Shown piece by piece: positions 8,553-15,793 of a DNA stretch of 60,563 nucleotides. The DNA lies in NCBI GenBank assembly GCA_013298215.1, contig JAAFKE010000018.1:1-60563 (forward strand), read 5' to 3'. The position numbers and the translations under genes were made by a program. The notes beneath the pieces were generated by a model. It searched no databases, was not told where the DNA came from, and saw only the letters and a list, made by a program, of their open reading frames with translations. Every line of letters begins with the position of its first letter. The stretch's first letter is position 1. This stretch comes from Cytophagales bacterium. GTDB lineage: Bacteria > Bacteroidota > Bacteroidia > Cytophagales > Spirosomataceae.

Positions 8553-10688
8553 ATGAAACCAAAATTTACTGGCATCAAGCCCCAAGCGCGTACAGAACAG
8601 TCGGCGGCGTTGCCGACCAAATATTTTGTTACCTCGGAGGGAATAAAAATAAAGCCTTTTTTTTCTAAAGTTGATACAGAAACCGCCCAACACCTGGGTT
8701 TTGGGGCGGGCGTGCCGCCGTATCTGCGCGGGCCATACAGTACCATGTACGTGCAACAACCCTGGACGGTGCGCCAGTACGCGGGTTTTAGCACCGCCGA
8801 AGAGTCGAACGCTTTTTATAAACGAAACTTGGCGGGTGGGCAAAAGGGCCTTTCGGTGGCTTTTGATTTGGCCACCCACCGTGGCTACGATTCCGACCAC
8901 CCGCGCGTGGTGGGCGACGTGGGCAAGGCGGGCGTGGCCATAGACAGCGTGGAGGATATGAAGATACTGTTCGACCAAATTCCGCTCGATCAGATGTCGG
9001 TTTCGATGACCATGAACGGAGCGGTGTTGCCCATTTTGGCATTTTATATTGTGGCTGCCGAGGAGCAGGGCGTGCCGCCCGAAAAGCTCTCTGGCACCAT
9101 TCAGAACGATATTTTGAAGGAGTTTATGGTGCGCAACACCTACATTTACCCACCCGCGCCATCGATGCGAATTATTGGTGATATTTTTGCGTATGCCAGC
9201 AGGTTTATGCCCAAGTTCAACTCGATTAGCATTAGCGGCTACCACATGCACGAGGCAGGTGCGCCCGCCCACTTGGAGCTGGCCTACACCCTGGCCGACG
9301 GTTTGGAGTATATCCGCACTGGGTTGGCGGCGGGGATGGACATCGACGATTTTGCGCCGCGCTTGTCTTTTTTCTGGGGAATCGGCATGAATCACTTCAT
9401 GGAGATCGCCAAGATGCGGGCGGGGCGTTTGCTTTGGGCCAAGATTGTGCGGCAGTTTGCGCCCAAAAATGCCAAATCGCTGGCACTCAGAACCCACTGC
9501 CAAACCTCGGGCTACAGCCTCACCGAGCAAGACCCTTTCAATAACGTGGCCCGAACTTGTATAGAAGGCATGGCGGCGGTGCTGGGCCACACGCAGAGTT
9601 TACACACCAACTCGCTGGACGAGGCCATTGCGCTGCCCACCGATTTTTCGGCCAGAATTGCCCGCAACACCCAGCTTTATCTGCAACACGAAACCGACGT
9701 GTGCCGCGCCGTTGATCCGTGGGGAGGTTCGTATTACGTGGAGTATCTGACCAAAGAACTGGTAGAAAAAGCCTGGCAGCTCATCGAAGAAGTAGAAGAG
9801 CTGGGCGGCATGACCAAGGCCATTGAAACGGGACTACCCAAAATGCGGATCGAAGAGGCCGCCGCCCGAAAGCAGGCTAGGATAGACGGCGGCAAAGACA
9901 TAATTGTGGGCGTGAACAAGTATAAGCCCGATTCTGAGCAGCCCTTAGAGATCAGAGACATTGATAATCAGGTTGTTCGGGAGGCGCAGCTGGCGCGTTT
10001 GGCAAGCGTAAAGGCATCTCGCAATACCAGTGAAGTACAGGTCGCACTGGCCAAACTCGCCGACGCTTGTACCCAAAGCGGGGGTGGCGACATGAGCTCG
10101 AACCTGCTGGTATTGGCCGTAGATGCCGCCCGAAAACGGGCGACACTCGGCGAGATCTCGGACGCTATGGAGGCGCATTTTGGACGCTACAAGGCAGTGA
10201 TCCGATCAATATCGGGCGTTTATAGTGCGGAGGTTTCCGACGATGAGAATTTTGGACTGGCGCGTAAAATGGCCGATCAGTTTGCCGAACTCGAAGGCCG
10301 CCGGCCGCGAATTATGGTGGCTAAAATGGGACAAGACGGCCACGACCGGGGCGCAAAAGTGATTGCAACCAGTTTTGCCGATCTGGGGTTTGACGTGGAC
10401 ATGGGGCCGCTTTTTCAGACACCCCAAGAGGCCGCCCGCCAGGCAGCCGAAAACGATGTTCACATTGTGGGTGCGTCGAGCTTGGCGGCGGGGCACAAAA
10501 CGCTCGTTCCGCAGCTCATCGAAGAACTCAAAAAAATAGGCCGCGACGACATTATGGTCATAGCTGGCGGGGTGATTCCCGCCCAAGACTACCAATACCT
10601 CTACGACGCTGGCGTGAAGGGGGTTTTTGGTCCAGGAACGGTGATCTCGATTGCCGCCCAAAAAATACTAACCGAACTGATGAAATAG
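8553..10688 (+). CDS. mutB: Methylmalonyl-CoA mutase, catalytic large chain
   Basis: Adenosylcobalamin-dependent isomerase converting methylmalonyl-CoA and succinyl-CoA, in propionate, odd-chain fatty acid or branched amino acid metabolism. The protein is 711 aa from the ATG at 8553; an in-frame TTG at 8538 would add five residues, but the ATG follows an A/G-rich stretch. The TIM-barrel substrate domain fills most of the first 500 residues ([32 protein letters not shown]). The C-terminal B12 domain has the base-off motif DGHDRGAKV (about residue 595), then GASSLAAGH and AGGVIP. The usual separate small subunit (mutA) is not adjacent, nor is a meaB chaperone or an epimerase. Confidence 0.93.
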   Translation: MKPKFTGIKPQARTEQSAALPTKYFVTSEGIKIKPFFSKVDTETAQHLGFGAGVPPYLRGPYSTMYVQQPWTVRQYAGFSTAEESNAFYKRNLAGGQKGLSVAFDLATHRGYDSDHPRVVGDVGKAGVAIDSVEDMKILFDQIPLDQMSVSMTMNGAVLPILAFYIVAAEEQGVPPEKLSGTIQNDILKEFMVRNTYIYPPAPSMRIIGDIFAYASRFMPKFNSISISGYHMHEAGAPAHLELAYTLADGLEYIRTGLAAGMDIDDFAPRLSFFWGIGMNHFMEIAKMRAGRLLWAKIVRQFAPKNAKSLALRTHCQTSGYSLTEQDPFNNVARTCIEGMAAVLGHTQSLHTNSLDEAIALPTDFSARIARNTQLYLQHETDVCRAVDPWGGSYYVEYLTKELVEKAWQLIEEVEELGGMTKAIETGLPKMRIEEAAARKQARIDGGKDIIVGVNKYKPDSEQPLEIRDIDNQVVREAQLARLASVKASRNTSEVQVALAKLADACTQSGGGDMSSNLLVLAVDAARKRATLGEISDAMEAHFGRYKAVIRSISGVYSAEVSDDENFGLARKMADQFAELEGRRPRIMVAKMGQDGHDRGAKVIATSFADLGFDVDMGPLFQTPQEAARQAAENDVHIVGASSLAAGHKTLVPQLIEELKKIGRDDIMVIAGGVIPAQDYQYLYDAGVKGVFGPGTVISIAAQKILTELMK

Positions 10689-10730
10689 CCTCTGTGGTTG
10701 GTCTACAACAATCACTTTTATGACTCAAAG

Positions 10731-10868
10731 ATGAACACTGACGACCAAAATAAAGTAATGGCTTGGCTCAAAAAAGTAGGTTGGGTAGGGTTCTTTTTTT
10801 TTCTAATTAAAGGATTGCTCTGGCTGATTGTGCCCTACCTGATCGCAAAAGGCTTTTGGAAACAGTAA
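10731..10868 (+). CDS. 45-aa single-span membrane miniprotein
   Basis: A short ORF starting with ATG and ending in TAA, 42 bp after the mutase stop. It encodes MNTDDQNKVMAWLKKVGW, then one hydrophobic segment (about residues 17-39) with the pattern GFFFFLIKGLLWLIVPYL, and ends KGFWKQ. Clean start and stop, one membrane helix, charged ends and placement directly behind the mutase argue for a real gene. Short proteins with a KxxGW...FLIKGLxWL pattern are familiar from related Bacteroidota but have no assigned function. No biochemical role can be read from the sequence. Confidence 0.6.
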   Translation: MNTDDQNKVMAWLKKVGWVGFFFFLIKGLLWLIVPYLIAKGFWKQ

Positions 10869-10985
10869 TATTTGGTGGGGAGTGGGTTGTCAGAAAACGA
10901 CCGCTCGGCGCGGAGGTAGGGTAGGAACGCACTGATTTTATCCGCACTTTTGTTGTTTAAGTCAGTCATTCATCACGCAATTACT

Positions 10986-11579
10986 TTGAAACTCACAAAA
11001 CAACTCGTTTTGGCGTCGAACTCCCCGCGCCGACGACAACTAATGGCCGATCTGGGCTTTGATTTTACGGTGGAAGTGCGCCCAACCGACGAACTATTTC
11101 CCGCCGATTTGCTCCCGCACCACGTGCCAGCCTACTTGGCCAGCCAAAAGGCCGATCAATTTTTGGACGACATCGACGGGCGGATTATTGTCTGCGCCGA
11201 CACGGTGGTGATCTGCCAAAACCAAATACTAAACAAGCCCGCCGATGCTGCCCAGGCCGCCGAGATGTTGAATTTTCTGTCGGGCAAATCCCACGAGGTA
11301 GTCACAGCCGTACATATATTGAGCGACGCGGGCCGAGAAACCATTTCGGACTGCGCTACCGTGGTTTTTAGGGAGCTAAACGCCGCCGAAATCGACTACT
11401 ACATCAAAAAATGCCAGCCCTTCGACAAGGCGGGGGCCTACGGCGTTCAGGAGTGGATCGGCATGGTGGGCATTGAGCGCATTGAGGGTTCGTATTACAC
11501 CATTATGGGGCTGCCCGTACATTTAGTTTACACCGAATTATCAAAATTTTGTGACCTAACACCTAACTTTGACTCCTAA
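10986..11579 (+). CDS. maf: Maf family nucleoside triphosphate pyrophosphatase
   Basis: Maf-type pyrophosphatase that hydrolyses non-canonical or modified nucleotides to monophosphates and is linked to septum control. Motifs are LVLASNSPRRRQL near the N-terminus, the catalytic-Asp region CADTVVICQNQILNKP, EVVTAVHI, and FDKAGAYGVQEW, the form seen in dTTP/UTP-specific members. There is no ATG. The TTG at 10986 gives a 197-aa protein whose first motif sits as close to the N-terminus as in relatives. TTG at 10950 or 10953 would add 11-12 residues. It is convergent with nothing and is followed after 67 bp by the secreted amylase-like gene. Confidence 0.88.
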   Translation: MKLTKQLVLASNSPRRRQLMADLGFDFTVEVRPTDELFPADLLPHHVPAYLASQKADQFLDDIDGRIIVCADTVVICQNQILNKPADAAQAAEMLNFLSGKSHEVVTAVHILSDAGRETISDCATVVFRELNAAEIDYYIKKCQPFDKAGAYGVQEWIGMVGIERIEGSYYTIMGLPVHLVYTELSKFCDLTPNFDS

Positions 11580-11646
11580 TAAGTAGTTATGGTAGTAAGT
11601 TAGACACAGACATCAAGCCATTTTAACCTTACAAAATAAAGCCTAC

Positions 11647-13836
11647 ATGAAAAAGCTACTTTTTAGCGGCCTTTTATCCCTAATGTGCGTGTGCTTGCTC
11701 GCCCAACCACCCCAGGTGATTGTCCAAAACTTGCCCGCAGGTATTATAGACGGCGTAAACTATTTGAGCGATACCCGAGTGGTTGTGTCGCTGTTTGCGC
11801 CCCGAAAAGAAAACGTTTACCTACTCGGCGAGTTTAATAATTTTCAGCAAACGCCCCAAAGCCTCATGCGGCGCACGCCCGATGGCAGCCGCTTTTGGCT
11901 GGAAGTCAATGGTTTGGTGGCGGGCCAAGAATATGCCTACCAGTTTTTGGTCGATGGCACAATAACGGCCGCCGACCCGTATGCCGACAAAATTCTTGAT
12001 CCTGACAACGACAGAAACATACCAGCGGCGGTTTTTCCGAGTCTCAAAACCGTTCCTGCCGCCGCCCGTGGCATTGTGTCGGTGTTGCAAACTGGCCAGC
12101 GACCTTTTGTTTTTAGGTCTGCCAAGCCCGCCCAGTTGCCCGACGATCGCTTGATGATTTACCGCGTGCTGCTCCGCGATTTTATTGCCAGTCCCAGCTA
12201 TAAAGCACTTGCTGACTCGGTGGGGTACTTCAAAAAACTGGGTGTGAACGCCATTCAGCTCATGCCCATTTTAGAGTTTGGTGGCAACGGAGGCGAGGCG
12301 CTGAACTACTGGGGCAATAATCCTAATTTTTTCTTTGCCCCCGACAAGGTATATGGCCCCAAAGACGAGCTGAAAGCCTTCGTAGACAAGTGCCACGCCA
12401 ACGGTATTTTTGTGCTTTTAGAAATGCCCTTGGACCAAGTCGATAAAGATTTTCCTTATACCAAGTTGTACGCAAACGGGGCGAGGCCATCGGCCGATAA
12501 CCCGTTTTTGAATGCGCGCTCCGCCCAGGCGTTTAGCGAGCTAAACGACCTAAACCACGAAAGTGCCACTACCCGCGCTTTCATAGACCGGCTGCTCGAA
12601 TATTGGCTCAAAGAGTATAATATTGACGGTTTCAGGCTTTTCAACGCCGCCGGCTACACCCAAACATTTACGGCCAACGACCCGTCGCAGGTGGGCAATG
12701 TCGATGCCAGTCGGCAGGTAAATTTGTCGCGCATACTCAATAAAGTTAAGAGCATAGACCGCCGCGCCGTGGTGATCTCAGACCAGTTTTTCGATCCCCG
12801 CGAGACCATCCCGATTGCCCAAAATGGCATGATGCTGGTGCTGAATATGCACTCACAGTTCAATTTTTTGATGCGTGGCTTGGAAAGTGAGCTCGACTTT
12901 AACCAGATGTCCTTCAAGCGGTTCGGCCTGCAATCGGGGCAGTTTACGGCCTTTATGGAAGACATTGAGGAGCAGTCGCAGATGGGGTCGATGCTCCGCT
13001 TGGGCAACGGAAACGCCACCCACAACCCCCGAAACCTACCCGATGCCCTGGAACGCGCCAAGCTGGCCGCCGCTTTTTTTATTTTGTATCCTGGCTCAAA
13101 AACCTTCTGGCAGTTTCAAGAAATGGGCAACGAGTACTTTTTTGAAGACGAAAAAACGCTCAGAAATCCCCGCCAACCGCAGTGGGACAACTTAAAAAAC
13201 GCGGGCAAGGTCAAACTTCTGAAGGCTTACCAAGAATTGTTGAAACTAAAAAATGCCAACCGCATTTTTACGGACATAAACTATTCGGAGGCCAAAGGCG
13301 AAAAAATGAAGCGGATGACCTTCAACTCGCCCGAGGGGCAGGCGCATCTGATCGGTAATTTTGGCACCGAGCCAGCCTACATTCGCACGGCGTTTCCGCG
13401 CACGGGCAAGTGGTTCGATTTTTTCACGGGCGACGAAATTACCGTGACCGAAACCACGGCGGAGGTGCTTTTGCAGGCGGCTGAGTTTCACGTTTATTTG
13501 GACCAAAAACCTGCTTTTACGCCCGAAAAGGGCATTGTGCCGTGGCAAGGAAAACTCGGTTTGATAACCGCCAGCAGCCCAGAGTTTGAGCGCGGCATTA
13601 TTTTAGCCCCCAATCCATCGCGCGACTTTGTGACCCTAAAACTGCCCGAGGGAACAACTGGCGACGTGACTTTTCAGATTACGGATTTGAGCGGCAGGAG
13701 CGTTTTTGTCGAAAAAATAAGCAGTCTCGGTGCGGAGTCGCACAACATCGACGTTCGGGATTTGGCCAATGGTACCTACCTGTTGGGCATTCAGAGCGAC
13801 AAAAATAGCGCCGTTAAGAAAATTATAAAATACTAA
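11647..13836 (+). CDS. Secreted GH13-like protein with T9SS sorting domain, catalytic residues lost
   Basis: 729 aa: signal peptide (1-20), CBM48-like early-set domain (about 40-105, LGEFNNFQ), GH13-type barrel (about 168-560) and a C-terminal type IX sorting domain (about 650-729, starting near APNPSRDFVTLKLP, ending KKIIKY). Relatives in Bacteroidota are active alpha-amylases. Here the four conserved GH13 regions are recognisable but lack their key residues. Region I, usually DxxxNH, is E259-MPL-D263-Q264. The nucleophile Asp in GFRxD is Phe332 (GFRLF). The acid/base Glu is Asp379 (ISDQF). Region IV His-Asp is Ile440-Glu441. The frame is intact and the fold signature conserved, so this is probably a non-catalytic glycan-binding or structural surface protein. 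A T-rich terminator follows. Confidence 0.85.
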   Translation: MKKLLFSGLLSLMCVCLLAQPPQVIVQNLPAGIIDGVNYLSDTRVVVSLFAPRKENVYLLGEFNNFQQTPQSLMRRTPDGSRFWLEVNGLVAGQEYAYQFLVDGTITAADPYADKILDPDNDRNIPAAVFPSLKTVPAAARGIVSVLQTGQRPFVFRSAKPAQLPDDRLMIYRVLLRDFIASPSYKALADSVGYFKKLGVNAIQLMPILEFGGNGGEALNYWGNNPNFFFAPDKVYGPKDELKAFVDKCHANGIFVLLEMPLDQVDKDFPYTKLYANGARPSADNPFLNARSAQAFSELNDLNHESATTRAFIDRLLEYWLKEYNIDGFRLFNAAGYTQTFTANDPSQVGNVDASRQVNLSRILNKVKSIDRRAVVISDQFFDPRETIPIAQNGMMLVLNMHSQFNFLMRGLESELDFNQMSFKRFGLQSGQFTAFMEDIEEQSQMGSMLRLGNGNATHNPRNLPDALERAKLAAAFFILYPGSKTFWQFQEMGNEYFFEDEKTLRNPRQPQWDNLKNAGKVKLLKAYQELLKLKNANRIFTDINYSEAKGEKMKRMTFNSPEGQAHLIGNFGTEPAYIRTAFPRTGKWFDFFTGDEITVTETTAEVLLQAAEFHVYLDQKPAFTPEKGIVPWQGKLGLITASSPEFERGIILAPNPSRDFVTLKLPEGTTGDVTFQITDLSGRSVFVEKISSLGAESHNIDVRDLANGTYLLGIQSDKNSAVKKIIKY

Positions 13837-13858
13837 CGCGCTGGTTATTAATTAGTTT

Positions 13859-13895
13859 GTTGCAGTCGGTTTCAGCTGACTGCAACATTTTTTTT
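13859..13895 (+). terminator. Rho-independent terminator after the amylase-like gene
   Basis: GTTGCAGTC (13859-13867) pairs with GACTGCAAC (13878-13886) around a 10-nt loop, followed by eight T (13888-13895), 23 bp after the stop codon. Confidence 0.85.
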
Positions 13896-13907
13896 GCCTT
13901 GTTTTCT

Positions 13908-13932
13908 TGTCATGTTGAGGAACGAAACATCC
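13908..13932. repeat. Possible copy of a dispersed intergenic repeat
   Basis: The sequence TGTCATGTTGAGGAACGAAA and its next few bases resemble a short element that is scattered between genes in many Bacteroidota genomes. Only one copy is in this window, so the assignment relies on recollection. The remaining bases up to 14,082 show no gene I would support. Confidence 0.3.
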
Positions 13933-14082
13933 AAAGCCGGGTTGGTTCAGACCCACGCAGGACGGGGTCGGAACAACAACTTACAAGTAGAGTTGGTGAA
14001 AACAGCAGAAATAACCACGTAATTGGCGCGGGCAAAATACAATACCAAAAAGGATTAGACGCGGTAAGATTTAGCCAAAACG

Positions 14083-14712
14083 TTACCTTACAGGAAACTG
14101 AACTTTGCGGTAAATATCTGACATTGGCAGTGGAAACCCCTCAATTTGGAGGCTCTCATTCAGTCCCTTGAAATCTTGATTGAGCCACGTATTGGGCGAG
14201 TCGGTGCGGCTAAAACTCATTATTTTGGGGCGGTCTTGGAATATGTACACAATCTGCTTTACGCTTTCAAAGTCTTTGTATTCTTCCAATTTGTCGGACG
14301 TGTCGAACGAGGAAGTAGAAGGCGAAAGCACCTCGAAAATTAAATAAGGATTGGTAATGAGCGCATTAGAGTTTTCTTTGAACTGCGGGGTGTCTTTTAC
14401 TACCAGCACATCGGGCATATAAAACCCGCCCTCGAACTTGGGTGCGTAAACGCCCGAATTGCTGCCCATTACGAGGTAGTCGTTGTTGCTGATGAGCCTA
14501 TTTTGAAGAATCCAAATAAGGTTGGCAACAATCGTCTCGTGCCAAATAGAAGCAAGTCCCATAGTAATAATTTCGCTTTGGTGGTATTCAATTTTGAAGG
14601 GTAGCTCGGCAATAACGGCCATGTATTCGGCCTCCGAAGCGGGAATTTGTACCAGCGACTGGGTTTTCAATTGCTCCGAAATACTTTTGATGATACTTTC
14701 AGCGGCGACCAT
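14083..14712 (-). CDS. Uma2 family (DUF820) restriction-endonuclease-like protein
   Basis: 209-aa member of the Uma2/DUF820 family, which has a PD-(D/E)XK nuclease fold and no settled biological role. The core shows YMPDVLVV (metal-binding Asp) and LIFEVLSPSTSSFDTSDKLEEY (Glu plus the family signature), with Lys in the conserved DKLEEYK stretch. An upstream ELPFKIEYHQSEIITM matches the usual family opening. It stands alone on the minus strand, convergent with the amylase-like gene and divergent from the DUF4249 gene. Such genes are often multicopy and mobile-looking; nothing mobile flanks it here. Confidence 0.85.
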   Translation of the reverse strand: MVAAESIIKSISEQLKTQSLVQIPASEAEYMAVIAELPFKIEYHQSEIITMGLASIWHETIVANLIWILQNRLISNNDYLVMGSNSGVYAPKFEGGFYMPDVLVVKDTPQFKENSNALITNPYLIFEVLSPSTSSFDTSDKLEEYKDFESVKQIVYIFQDRPKIMSFSRTDSPNTWLNQDFKGLNESLQIEGFPLPMSDIYRKVQFPVR

Positions 14713-14890
14713 GGTTTAGCATTTTTTTATCAAATATACTATTTTTGGTAATAATGCAGCCACCACGAAATGAAATATTTTCTTCCTTTTGCGTTGCATA
14801 TTACGCGTTTTTAACCGTTTTTTAGACTCCCGACTCGCTCAAAACCAGCGGCTTAGGGTAGGTACTAACGCGGTGTTGAATACCTAACAA

Positions 14891-14925
14891 AATCAAGTAC
14901 CTCAGTGTCGCCGAGGTACTTGATT
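14891..14925. promoter_or_regulatory. Perfect 13-bp hairpin just before the DUF4249 gene
   Basis: AATCAAGTACCTC (14891-14903) pairs perfectly with GAGGTACTTGATT (14913-14925) around a 9-nt loop and is followed by seven A. It ends 13 nt before the ATG at 14,939. It could be a leader attenuator, or a terminator left from a lost neighbour. Otherwise the 14,713-14,938 gap shows nothing clear. Confidence 0.5.
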
Positions 14926-14938
14926 AAAAAAATAGAAG

Positions 14939-15793
14939 ATGAGAACATTACGCGCATCGGGAATTGTAGTCACGGCATTGCTTTGCGTTGGCTGCCTACG
15001 AGAAAACCTCATTGTAGACATTGAACTGCCCGACTCTCAGCCTGTGCCTGTGGTTTTTGGGTTGTTCACTCCTATATCCGATAGTTTGCAGATAAATGTA
15101 AGGTGGTCTTTTCCAATTGGTAGCCAAAATCTCCTCACAAAAGATGCGATTAATGACGCACAAATTTGGCTTGTCAATCTTGTCAAAAAAGACAGCGTTC
15201 AATTGCTCTACCGCCGTGGGGGCGTATATGGCCTCCCTCAACGCCAATATCCGCTTCAAGTCGGTGCTTTATACCGCGTTGCGGTAAAAGTGCCTCAACA
15301 AAAATTGCTTACGGCCTATTTTACCATACCTCACAAGAAAGTTCAGTACAGCAGAATTGATTACGGAAAAGCCAAAATACAACCCAGTGGTTCGTGGCGT
15401 AGAGATGTGACAAAATATTGGCAAGATGTTTCTACGCCTTCAAAAAAATATTTTTATTACACTGCCGAAATCGAAAAAGGGCAGTCCAAAGCCTTTCTTG
15501 CCTTCAATGAGTCTGAATTTGTTCAGAGGGCTGATAATATGTTGTACACTTTCAACGACATAAGTTCGAGTACTCAAAATGCGACTATGATTTTCTATCT
15601 TATCAGTTGTGAAAAAACGGTGTATGATTTTCTAAAGTCCTCTCTTTTAGTGAGTGATATTATAAAAGCTAAAAACGTAGATTTGCTCACCTCTTTTAAA
15701 GGAGTGCTACCCGAATATAGTAACGTTGAAAATGGGCTTGGTTTTGTGGGAGGATATACAATGTCAGATACTACCATCTATGTTCGTGATTAA
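14939..15793 (+). CDS. DUF4249 family outer-membrane lipoprotein
   Basis: 284-aa protein with a lipoprotein-type signal ending LLCVGC (Cys19 is the likely lipidated residue; Cys at -3 is atypical). It then reads ENLIVDIELPDSQPVPVVFG, with the ISDSLQINVRWSFPIG and 'DAQIWL' segments typical of DUF4249. Proteins of this family are partners of TonB-dependent receptors and may act as surface lids or ligand-binding lipoproteins; the ligand is unknown. The next gene, a TonB-dependent receptor, starts inside this one (14-bp overlap), so translation is probably coupled. The more common order is receptor first. The coding sequence looks more AT-rich than its neighbours. Confidence 0.78.
   Translation: MRTLRASGIVVTALLCVGCLRENLIVDIELPDSQPVPVVFGLFTPISDSLQINVRWSFPIGSQNLLTKDAINDAQIWLVNLVKKDSVQLLYRRGGVYGLPQRQYPLQVGALYRVAVKVPQQKLLTAYFTIPHKKVQYSRIDYGKAKIQPSGSWRRDVTKYWQDVSTPSKKYFYYTAEIEKGQSKAFLAFNESEFVQRADNMLYTFNDISSSTQNATMIFYLISCEKTVYDFLKSSLLVSDIIKAKNVDLLTSFKGVLPEYSNVENGLGFVGGYTMSDTTIYVRD

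Noticed and set aside
8355-9590. Minus-strand ORF of 411 codons
   Set aside because: It lies antisense to the methylmalonyl-CoA mutase, is rich in His/Arg/Gly with no domain, and is a codon-bias shadow.
13857-14171. Plus-strand ORF of 104 codons
   Set aside because: It begins inside a terminator hairpin, overlaps the Uma2 gene antisense, and has no protein-like signal.
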